NCBI RefSeq assembly: GCF_005938105.1 | Contig: NZ_VCPE01000026.1 | Location: forward strand, 1-39,628 | DNA from: Brucella haematophila | GTDB lineage: Bacteria; Pseudomonadota; Alphaproteobacteria; Rhizobiales; Rhizobiaceae | Direction: 5' to 3' | DNA length: 39,628 bases | In this document: positions 29,159 through 36,776 of the stretch, in pieces | Position numbering within the stretch: position 1 is the first letter of the stretch | How the letters are laid out: each line of letters begins with the position of its first letter | Program-made: the position numbers and the translations under genes | Notes under the pieces: model-generated | Seen by the model: only the letters and a program-made list of their open reading frames with translations | Databases searched by the model: none | Told to the model about the DNA's origin: nothing

Positions 29159-30444
29159 TGGCCGCAAAACCTTTGCTTGAAGAATCCGCAGGCGGAAACG
29201 CAGCCCGCATCGTTTCGGAACTGTCCGATACAGTCACCGCTATGGATGCCGCCAAGAAGCTGGAGGAAAGCCTTCACAGCCGCGATATCCCGCGCAAGCT
29301 GGCGATCTACGGTGCAGCAGCTGGCTTCGAGCTACGCGACGAGCTGGATCACCTGAGCAACCGGACCATCGAGCCGAATGTCTTCTTCAACGCCCGCTTT
29401 CTGGCCCCCGCCATGCCGCGGCTGGAAGACCGCGAAGTCCGCTTCATGGTCATGCGCGACGAAAACGAAATCCGCAGTCGCCTGCGCTTCGTGATGCCCT
29501 ATACGATCGAGCGTCCCGGCCTTCCGCTGTCCACACCGGTCATCCGTGCCTGGTCAACGCCTTTCGGTCCGCAGGGCACACCGCTCATCGACCACGACGA
29601 CCCGGTCGGCGTGGTGGAGGACCTGTTCGATATTCTGGCGCGCGACCACCTCAAACTGCCCAACGTGCTGGTTTTGCCTGAAATGCGCGCCAATGGCCCT
29701 GCGGCAAAGCTCATCCGCTCGGTCGCGGTCGGACGGCAACTGCCAGTCGTCGCCATCGAACAGAAAGAGCGCCCGTTCCTCAAGAGCGATCTCGACGGCG
29801 ACAGCTACATCCAGCAGGCCATCGGCGGCCAACACCGCCGCGACTACCAGCGGCTGTGGCGGCGTCTTGCCGAAAAGGGTGAACTCGTCCACCGCATCTA
29901 TCGCACGCCGGATGAAGTGCGGCAGTCTTTCGAACATTTTCTTTCGCTGGAAGCCAATGGCTGGAAAGGAAAGCGCGGTACAGCCATGGCGGTCGACCGC
30001 TTCCGTGCCGCCTTCGCCCGCGAGGCGGTCAATAATCTTGCCGAACGCGATTGCGTGCGTGTCCACACGCTGGAGCTGGACGGGCGTGTTATCGCCATCC
30101 TGACCGTCTTCACCGTTGCCGGTGAAGCATGGACATGGAAAACCGCTTATGACGAAAGCCTTCAGGCTTTTTCACCCGGCGTTCTGCTCATGATCGAGGT
30201 CGCGAAAAGCCACCTCAACGATCCGAATATCCTCAGAACGGATTCCTGCGCCGTGCCGGACCATCCGGTGATGACGCGCCTCTTCCAGGAGCGCGAGACC
30301 ATTGAGACATTGGTGGTTGGATTGAACCCCGGCGCAGACAGGCTTGCGCGTCAGGCCGCATCGCAGATCCATCTCTATCAGCGGACCCGCAATCTCGCAC
30401 GCATCGTGCGCAACCGCATTCGCAGCTTCACAGATCGCGGTTAG
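29158..30444 (+). CDS. GNAT-fold acyltransferase (BioF2/CelD-like)
   Basis: A 428-residue soluble protein whose C-terminal half, from about residue 200, matches the acetyltransferase domain (PF13480 type) of proteins found in polysaccharide gene clusters: RRDYQRLWRRLAEKG, then FLSLEANGWKGKRGTAMA, VHTLELDGRVIAILTVF and WTWKTAYDESLQAFSPGVLL. The N-terminal part is less distinctive. The ATG overlaps the flippase stop (TAATG), giving a two-gene unit. A likely job is decoration of an exported glycan, inferred from context. Confidence 0.82.
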   Translation: MAAKPLLEESAGGNAARIVSELSDTVTAMDAAKKLEESLHSRDIPRKLAIYGAAAGFELRDELDHLSNRTIEPNVFFNARFLAPAMPRLEDREVRFMVMRDENEIRSRLRFVMPYTIERPGLPLSTPVIRAWSTPFGPQGTPLIDHDDPVGVVEDLFDILARDHLKLPNVLVLPEMRANGPAAKLIRSVAVGRQLPVVAIEQKERPFLKSDLDGDSYIQQAIGGQHRRDYQRLWRRLAEKGELVHRIYRTPDEVRQSFEHFLSLEANGWKGKRGTAMAVDRFRAAFAREAVNNLAERDCVRVHTLELDGRVIAILTVFTVAGEAWTWKTAYDESLQAFSPGVLLMIEVAKSHLNDPNILRTDSCAVPDHPVMTRLFQERETIETLVVGLNPGADRLARQAASQIHLYQRTRNLARIVRNRIRSFTDRG

Positions 30445-30453
30445 CACAAAGCT

Positions 30454-30479
30454 TTGCCCGCTATAGAAATAGCGGGCAA
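30454..30479 (+). terminator. Stem-loop terminator after the acyltransferase gene
   Basis: TTGCCCGCTAT, loop AGAA, ATAGCGGGCAA: an 11-base-pair perfect stem ten bases after the stop codon. No T-run follows, so termination efficiency is uncertain. Confidence 0.6.
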
Positions 30480-30489
30480 GATCAACAGT

Positions 30490-30518
30490 TTGTGAAAGCT
30501 TTCGGGGCGTGTTATCAT
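30490..30518 (+). promoter_or_regulatory. Candidate housekeeping promoter of the micropeptide unit
   Basis: TTGTGA (30490-30495), 17 bases, TATCAT (30513-30518). Hexamers and spacing suit the main sigma factor, and the position just beyond the preceding stem-loop makes sense. Transcription would start near 30525. Confidence 0.55.
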
Positions 30519-30524
30519 CACTTT

Positions 30525-30677
30525 CGGGAGAGCGCATGACAGGCGGAAGAGGAGGTCCGCACCGGTGCATTTCCCACCTCGCAAGAGGTGCGGAACGTTC
30601 CGGGTCATAACAATCAGGACCGGCTTTCGTCTGGTTCGCAACCGCCATCGCGCCCTCCCATGGGAAGGAGATGCACT
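30525..30677 (+). promoter_or_regulatory. Structured mRNA leader with mutually exclusive hairpins
   Basis: CCGCACC (30557-30563) can pair with GGTGCGG (30587-30593), or CACCTC (30575-30580) with GAGGTG (30585-30590) around a GCAA tetraloop; both cannot form together. A further stem GGACCGG ... CTGGTTC lies near 30617-30637. CTCC (30655-30658) can pair with GGAG (30667-30670), hiding the ribosome site of the 34-residue ORF; GGAGG at 30551-30555, inside the leader ORF, could instead pair with CCTCC at 30654-30658. This is the layout of an attenuator or riboswitch; it matches no riboswitch class I know. Confidence 0.45.
30536..30610 (+). CDS. Putative 24-residue leader peptide
   Basis: ATG preceded by GGGAGA at good spacing, 24 codons, TAA stop. 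It encodes a short basic peptide starting MTGGRGGPHR and ending GAERSGS. It begins about 11 bases after the predicted transcription start and covers the first set of alternative hairpins, so its translation would decide which RNA structure forms. Too short for codon-based confidence; it could be chance. Confidence 0.4.
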   Translation: MTGGRGGPHRCISHLARGAERSGS

Positions 30678-30782
30678 ATGGAATATTTCCACTATATCAG
30701 CACGCTGGATTACATCCTGCTCGGCTTCATTGCGGTCGTCGTGGTGTGGAACGTGGTCGAACACGGCCTGCGTCACAGATAG
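30678..30782 (+). CDS. 34-residue single-pass membrane micropeptide
   Basis: MEYFHYISTLDYILLG is followed by FIAVVVVWNVVEHGLRHR: an aromatic N-terminus, one membrane segment (about 12-26) and a basic end, giving an N-out or re-entrant small membrane peptide. GGAAGGAG lies seven bases before the ATG, one of the strongest ribosome sites in the window. It resembles in size the small subunits that join membrane complexes (CydX, KdpF types), but I see no sequence match to those. No larger gene follows in its unit. Confidence 0.6.
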   Translation: MEYFHYISTLDYILLGFIAVVVVWNVVEHGLRHR

Positions 30783-31155
30783 GCCTATCGACCCGGCAAG
30801 GTCTTGCCGTTGATAGTGTTGCGATCTGATTGCCTGCGAAAACGCGCAACGTTTTCTGACAGGATATGATGATTGCATCCGTGCAGCGCTGGATGCCGTG
30901 CTTAAGGCACGGCAGCGTAGGATGCTTGACGGTTTCTCGTCATCTCGCCGCCGCACGTCCCCGCGAACATGTCACACAGCCACGCTGTGTCGCGCTTTGG
31001 CGCCTTTAGCTCGCAGCCTTGCACAGGCCATTCATAACAATCGACATTCCTCGCCAAAACCTGCGCTTGTGGGCAATTGACCTCGTTTCATTTAGCCGGT
31101 ATATCCCAACCCGCTGTCCATTCTGGACCATATCAAACTGCTTCGGCAGACCTGT
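30783..31155. other. Hairpin-rich region between the micropeptide gene and tRNA-Leu
   Basis: No gene is evident. Three inverted repeats stand out: CTATC ... CGGCAAG-GT-CTTGCCG ... GATAG (30785-30816), probably the end of the micropeptide transcript; a long one at 30875-30925; and ACACAGC/GCTGTGT (30974-30990). A tRNA promoter should lie near the end, but I cannot place it. Confidence 0.5.
30875..30925. repeat. Long stem-loop structure
   Basis: Outer GCATCC (30875-30880) faces GGATGC (30920-30925); inner TGCCGTGC (30894-30901) faces GCACGGCA (30907-30914), with partial pairing (GCGCTG with CAGCG) between. It could be a small RNA, a terminator without T-run, or a dispersed repeat. Confidence 0.45.
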
Positions 31156-31240
31156 GCGGGTGTGGTGGAACTGGTAGACGCGCCGGACTCAAAATCCGGT
31201 TCCGAAAGGAGTGTCGGTTCGATTCCGACCACCCGCACCA
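31156..31240 (+). tRNA. tRNA-Leu (anticodon CAA)
   Basis: An 85-base class II tRNA. Acceptor GCGGGTG (31156-31162) pairs with CACCCGC (31230-31236), followed by A and an encoded CCA. The anticodon stem CCGGA/TCCGG holds the loop CTCAAAA with anticodon CAA, there is a long variable arm, and the T arm has GGTTCGATTCC. It decodes UUG. Confidence 0.97.
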
Positions 31241-31634
31241 CTTCCATGCAAATCTTGAATCTATATCGTCCAGCCTCAATCTGTTTGGGGCTGATTGCGC
31301 TTTTACATGTGCCGCGATCATGGTCAGCCCCTCCCCCAACCCGTTGGCAGATATCGTTTTTATGCTATCTGAGCCGGATTGCGCCCCGATCTGATTAAGC
31401 CAGATCTGGAAATGGGATCGGGTGCTTGAGCGCAGCCCGTACCTTTCAACGCGGACTACAACCATAATTCGTAGATCGCTACATTACGTAATGTTAATTT
31501 TTACTTTACTGTAAAGTCAAATAAGATGATACTTAACATGGAAATTGAGATGACGCGCTCGAACCGAGCGGACTTCAAGCTCCATCTATAAAATGTTGAT
31601 AAAATATAATCCCCCTCCAATCTGGCGATACATT
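31241..31634. other. AT-rich region between tRNA-Leu and the MucR-like gene
   Basis: From about 31455 to 31700 base composition shifts clearly toward A and T, unlike the flanks. It contains a palindrome resembling the dispersed repeats near 31381-31430 (CCCGATCTGATT ... GATCGGGTGC) and two perfect palindromes at 31481-31494 and 31503-31517. No integrase or direct repeat of the tRNA 3' end was seen. Confidence 0.5.
31481..31517. promoter_or_regulatory. Two adjacent perfect palindromes (candidate operators)
   Basis: ACATTACGTAATGT (31481-31494, 7+7) and ACTTTAC-T-GTAAAGT (31503-31517, 7+1+7), eight bases apart, about 120-150 bases before the MucR-like gene. MucR/Ros proteins bind AT-rich DNA and repress their own genes, so autoregulation is plausible but unproven. 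Confidence 0.45.
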
Positions 31635-32063
31635 ATGGAAAACGCAGATAAAGAATATGTCAATGGAAATAGAATTTTGCATGTGAAGCTAGCTAATAAT
31701 ATTATAACTTCATATGTTAATAAGAACCAGATGACTTCTGAAGAATTACTGAGTATCATCACGGATGTCTGCCAATGCATTGGCGGTTTATCGGGTACAT
31801 CGAGCTTTTCTCCCAAGGAAGCTCCGGTAATACCTTCGGTAGACCCCAAGGAATCGATCTTCGAAGATTACATCATTTGCCTCGAAGATGGTCGCCGCTA
31901 CAAAACCCTCAAGCGCGCCTTGATGAGCCGCTTCGGCCTGACGCCTGATGCGTACAGGCGCAAATGGAACTTGCCCGCCGATTACCCGATGGTGGCTCCC
32001 GCTTCTGCAAAGAAGATGTCTGCCCTTTCCAGAATGGAAAAGGACGATGCCGAGAGCGCATAA
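31635..32063 (+). CDS. MucR/Ros family transcriptional regulator with degenerate zinc finger
   Basis: A 142-residue member of the MucR/Ros family. The N-terminal half (NRILHVKLANNIITSYVNKN) is diverged; the C-terminal half keeps the family frame: IICLEDGRRYKTLKRALMSR, then LTPDAYRRKWNLPADYPMVAP. In canonical Ros the zinc ligands are C-x2-C-x9-H-x3-H; here they read C82, D85, A95 and R99, so both histidines and the second cysteine are gone. The DNA-contacting KxLKR and the YRRKW core remain. The start is uncertain: ATG at 31593 is also in frame and neither has a clear ribosome site; I chose 31635. The 5' half is AT-rich. Confidence 0.82.
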   Translation: MENADKEYVNGNRILHVKLANNIITSYVNKNQMTSEELLSIITDVCQCIGGLSGTSSFSPKEAPVIPSVDPKESIFEDYIICLEDGRRYKTLKRALMSRFGLTPDAYRRKWNLPADYPMVAPASAKKMSALSRMEKDDAESA

Positions 32064-32080
32064 GGCATTTGTCGCTCAAG

Positions 32081-32099
32081 GGTGCAGCCAGGCTGCACC
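32081..32099. terminator. Inverted repeat after the MucR-like gene
   Basis: GGTGCAGCC-A-GGCTGCACC, nine-base arms, 17 bases after the stop codon. No T-run follows; it may still end or stabilise the transcript. The remaining 165 bases to the transporter gene show nothing distinctive. Confidence 0.45.
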
Positions 32100-32264
32100 C
32101 ACCTGCCCTTCGCGGCAGCGCGGCCCCCGCGTCCTCTGATTACACCATCACGTCGAAGAGCTACGCGAACCGATGCTTAGGCATTGGCAACGGGCACCTG
32201 CGTGCATTTTCCGCCTTGGGCTCCGCATCCGTCCCCGCCTCAAACTGCTTCCGAGGACCGTGTT

Positions 32265-33539
32265 ATGCGTAAGCTAAGCCACATTCATTATGCCTGGTAT
32301 ATTGCTCTGGCCTGCCTTGCCGTCTCGTGTATTCGAGCCGGCATCGGCTTCCAGACAATGGGCTTCATCATCAATCCGGCGCGTGAGGAGCTTGGCTGGT
32401 CCAATACGCAGATCACCGGCGTGATAGCCTTTCGTGAACTGGTAGCGGGACTAGCCGCTCCCCTCGTTGGCCGCTGGGTCGATCAGCGAGGCCCCAGAAC
32501 TGTGATGATCATCGGAGCGGTTCTTGTCGGTTTGTCCTTCAGCCTCACTTCCGTCGCGCAGACCTTCTGGCAATTTGTCCTGATCTTCGGTGTCATCGGC
32601 GGCGTCGGTGTTGCCGGCCTCTCCAATGCGCTGGTTTTCCCGCTGATCGCCAAGTGGTTCTCGGCGCAACGCGGCCGGGCGACCGGTCTGGTATCATCAG
32701 GTGCCAATCTCGGCGGCATCTTGATGTCGCCCTTGATCATCTGGCTTCTGTCTATTTCCGACTGGCGCTCAACCTGGTTCGTTCTCGGCTTCCTGCCAAT
32801 TCTCATTCTGGTGCCGCTGGCAATCTTCGTCCTGCGCCGTGAGCCTGCCGACATGGGGCTCAAGCCGTTTGGCGAGGACACTGACAACGCGAAGACCACA
32901 ACCAGAGCGACCGATACCGGCCCGGATATGACTGTGGGAGACGCAATGCGCGCTCCAAGCTTCTGGTTTCTCATGATCGGCTGGAATCTGACCGACTTTG
33001 TGTTGAAAGGCGCCTTGCTGCACAAGATCCCGGCGGCACAGTCGCTGGGCTTCAATACCGCCGAAGCGGGCAGCGTGATCATGACCTACAGCATCTGCGC
33101 TATTCTGGGCAAACTGCTCACCGGTTTCATTGCCGATCAGTTCCCGACCCGCCTGGTGATCCTCTGCCTTTCGGCAATGCAGGCAATCGGGTTGATCCTG
33201 TTCATCAATGCAGACAGTATCTGGCACCTGCAACTGGGATACGGCATCCTGAGCGGCTTATCGGCAGGCGGGCTCATCATGATGATGCCATTTCTGCTGG
33301 CCTCGCTGTTCGGTCGGAAAAACCAGGGCGCCATCATGGGCGTCGTGACCCCCATGGTGATGATTTCCGGGATTGGCGGCCCGATGCTGGCGGCGCTGCT
33401 CTTCGACCTGACGGGCAGCTATACGTTCGCCTTCGAAATCTATGCCGTCATTTCCGTTCTCGGCGGATTGGCATTGTTCGGCGCCAGTACGGCGCGCAAG
33501 GCCTCTCCGCAACCCACAAAACCTTCAGGAGGTTTATGA
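32265..33539 (+). CDS. MFS transporter (monocarboxylate/oxalate-formate antiporter-like)
   Basis: A 424-residue protein with about twelve membrane segments. The MFS loop signature is GRWVDQRGPRTVMIIG, and the first helix region HYAWYIALACLAVSC and the WFSAQRGRATGLVSSG segment are typical of the monocarboxylate/OFA-like branch. Substrate is likely an organic acid, inferred. I start at 32265, where GAGGA precedes the ATG, and not at an upstream ATG that would add 27 non-membrane residues. It overlaps the dehydrogenase gene by one base (TGATG). Confidence 0.9.
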   Translation: MRKLSHIHYAWYIALACLAVSCIRAGIGFQTMGFIINPAREELGWSNTQITGVIAFRELVAGLAAPLVGRWVDQRGPRTVMIIGAVLVGLSFSLTSVAQTFWQFVLIFGVIGGVGVAGLSNALVFPLIAKWFSAQRGRATGLVSSGANLGGILMSPLIIWLLSISDWRSTWFVLGFLPILILVPLAIFVLRREPADMGLKPFGEDTDNAKTTTRATDTGPDMTVGDAMRAPSFWFLMIGWNLTDFVLKGALLHKIPAAQSLGFNTAEAGSVIMTYSICAILGKLLTGFIADQFPTRLVILCLSAMQAIGLILFINADSIWHLQLGYGILSGLSAGGLIMMMPFLLASLFGRKNQGAIMGVVTPMVMISGIGGPMLAALLFDLTGSYTFAFEIYAVISVLGGLALFGASTARKASPQPTKPSGGL

Positions 33540-34396
33540 TGACCACGATTGCTCTTCTCTATCCCGGCGATATGGGCGGCGCTTTCGCCAAACTACTAAT
33601 ATCTGCTGGACACAGGGTGATAAGCCCGCTGGGCGAGCGCAGCGAACAAACGCAAAAGACAGCGCAATCCATCGGCGTCGAGATGCGCGACGACATGGCT
33701 TCTGCCGTAACGGACAGCGACATGGTGCTGTCGCTCGTGCCACCATCGGCAGTCGTTGACGTTGCCGAACAGGCGATTGCGGCCTGCCGCGAACAAGGGG
33801 CCGCACCATTCTTCGTTGATATGAACGCAAAGACGCCCGCCGATGCCGAGAATCTGAACACAGCTTTCGGCAGTGCTTCGCTACCCTTCTGCAATGCCTG
33901 CATCATTGGTCGCGCCTCGCATCTCGGCGACGAAGGCCGCATCTATGCCAGCGGGCCAGACACGAAACCTCTTGAGGCGTTGTTTGAAGGCTTGTTGCCC
34001 GTGATCTCGCTTGGCGACGAAATCGCGCGGGCATCGGTTTTCAAAATGGCATTTGCTGGCTTCAACAAGACCGTTGCTGCCGCATTGTTCGAAACGGCCA
34101 ACACGGCCAATGCCTTCGGCGTGACCGATTCTCTATTCGAGCTGATCGGCCATCATCTGGGCGGCACGCTATCTGACCTCGGCAAGCTGGTGCCGACTTA
34201 TCCACGCCACATCCTGCGCCGCGCGGAAGAAATGGAAGCGCTGGCGGTGATGCTCGCCGATGCGGAACTGCCGAACGAAATCGCACTGGCCGCAGGCGCA
34301 ACATTCCGCAGCCTCGGCAACAGCGGAAGCTGGTCCGCGACGACCACAGCCCCGCAATTGCTCGAGCTGTTATCCGAGATCGATTATCGCCAATAG
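33539..34396 (+). CDS. NAD(P)-dependent 3-hydroxyacid dehydrogenase-like protein with DUF1932 C-terminus
   Basis: A 285-residue oxidoreductase of the 6-phosphogluconate/3-hydroxyisobutyrate dehydrogenase superfamily. The N-terminal Rossmann fold has a modified glycine motif (LLYPGDMGGAFAKLL), then SDMVLSLVPPSAV and FFVDMNAKTP. The C-terminal DUF1932 region includes KMAFAGFNKTVAAALFE, where the family's catalytic lysine would be, and GGTLSDLGKLVPTYPRH. The substrate is unknown, probably the acid brought in by the coupled transporter. GGAGG lies six bases before the second of two adjacent ATGs, which I take as the start; the first, at 33536, is too close. Confidence 0.85.
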   Translation: MTTIALLYPGDMGGAFAKLLISAGHRVISPLGERSEQTQKTAQSIGVEMRDDMASAVTDSDMVLSLVPPSAVVDVAEQAIAACREQGAAPFFVDMNAKTPADAENLNTAFGSASLPFCNACIIGRASHLGDEGRIYASGPDTKPLEALFEGLLPVISLGDEIARASVFKMAFAGFNKTVAAALFETANTANAFGVTDSLFELIGHHLGGTLSDLGKLVPTYPRHILRRAEEMEALAVMLADAELPNEIALAAGATFRSLGNSGSWSATTTAPQLLELLSEIDYRQ

Positions 34397-34641
34397 CCTG
34401 GAGACGAAACCGCCCTTATGGAAGGCACCGAATTCACCGGCAGCAGAGTTTCCACGATCAGCGCATCAATCGACGAACCGATAAACAGTATCGCAGGAGA
34501 TTTCATCGATCAGCAGCTCATCCATATCGGCCACCACGCCCGCAGCGTGTTTTCCTCAAAGCCGATTTCGGGATGACGATGCAAGTCCTCGAAACCCGGG
34601 GTCGCTCCTCACGACCTCCGGCTTTGATTCGTCACACCAGA
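34397..34641. other. Intergenic region with possible gene remnant
   Basis: No intact gene is evident. On the minus strand a frame from about 34535 down to 34460 ends in GVVADMDELLIDEISC and DTVYRFVD before a stop, which reads like the tail of a protein but follows an in-frame stop and has no start. It could be a decayed gene fragment or chance. Confidence 0.25.
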
Positions 34642-35994
<1,353 letters not shown>

Positions 35995-36081
35995 TCATCG
36001 GCAATCTTCTTTCGTTGTTTGCCTCTCACGGGTAATCGCTGAACCCGCGAAAAACACCCAAAAGAAAACAATAGCTGCCAA

Positions 36082-36531
36082 TTACTTGATCACCAGCACA
36101 GGCACAGTGCTGAGCGACAGGACTTCCGCCGCCTGACTGCCGAGCAGGAGCTTGTTGACGCCGCGACGGCCATGCGAGGAAATGATGATCAGGTCGCTGC
36201 CATGAGATTTCGCAGCTTCCACAATGCCTTGCGCGGGCGACTGGTTTTCGACATGCACCGCTTCAGCGGCCACACCAGCGGCTTCAGCCTTGCCCTTGGC
36301 CTTCGTCAGAATCTCGGTCGCGGCCTTGGTGATTGCTTCGCGATATTCCTGAAACGCAACCGGGCTCGATGCCCATTCCGCCGCAACGACGATGCCGTAG
36401 GATGGCAGAAGCTCGGTCACCGAGACGAAAGTCAGTTTCGCACCCGTTTCCTTGGCCAGTTCCACGCCCTGATCCACGCCCTTTTCAGCGAGTTCCGACC
36501 CATCGGTCGCGATCAGAATATTCTTGTACAT
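36082..36531 (-). CDS. Universal stress protein (UspA family)
   Basis: A 149-residue single-domain Usp. It begins MYKNILIATDGSELAEKG and ends with the ATP-binding signature SSHGRRGVNKLLLGSQAAEV, matching G-x2-G-x9-G(S), so it probably binds ATP. AGGAG precedes the ATG. An FNR/FixK-type box and a matching -10 element lie upstream, pointing to induction under low oxygen. It is divergent from cysK. Confidence 0.93.
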   Translation of the reverse strand: MYKNILIATDGSELAEKGVDQGVELAKETGAKLTFVSVTELLPSYGIVVAAEWASSPVAFQEYREAITKAATEILTKAKGKAEAAGVAAEAVHVENQSPAQGIVEAAKSHGSDLIIISSHGRRGVNKLLLGSQAAEVLSLSTVPVLVIK

Positions 36532-36561
36532 CTCTCGATCTCCTGGTTGCCTGATAGCTAA

Positions 36562-36604
36562 ATTATGCGCGCCTTACCCAAGCCAATGCATTGACGCGGA
36601 TCAA
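36562..36604 (-). promoter_or_regulatory. FNR/FixK-type box and class II promoter of the universal stress protein gene
   Basis: TTGACGCGGATCAA (36591-36604) fits the anaerobox TTGAY-N4-RTCAA exactly. On the minus strand CATAAT (36562-36567) is a -10 candidate; a start near 36556 would put the box centre at -41.5, the classic activating position for FNR-family proteins. Confidence 0.7.
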
Positions 36605-36675
36605 TATCCTTCCAGATAAGCTAATACGCTCACTCCCAATTATGATGGAATTCACTTTTAAAAAAATGGATTATA

Positions 36676-36690
36676 TAGAATATAATTCTA
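36676..36690. promoter_or_regulatory. Palindrome upstream of cysK
   Basis: TAGAAT-ATA-ATTCTA, a perfect 6+3+6 palindrome in an AT-rich segment about 90 bases before the cysK ATG. A wider pair, ATGGAT and ATCCAT, flanks it. It may be an operator or contain a promoter -10 element. Confidence 0.4.
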
Positions 36691-36776
36691 AACATGATCC
36701 ATCAAGCGCATGTGTCCAGCTATGCTTTTGCGCTGTTTCCTCTTAGAATTTGCGCAACATGAAGGGAGATTACGCT

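Noticed and set aside
30525-30677. Known riboswitch (cobalamin, TPP, manganese yybP-ykoY, guanidine, SAH) as identity of the leader
   Set aside because: None of the conserved core sequences of these classes could be found, so I left it unnamed.
31156-32264. Integrated genomic island at tRNA-Leu
   Set aside because: No integrase, no direct repeat of the tRNA 3' end and only one atypical gene; composition alone is not enough for a feature call.
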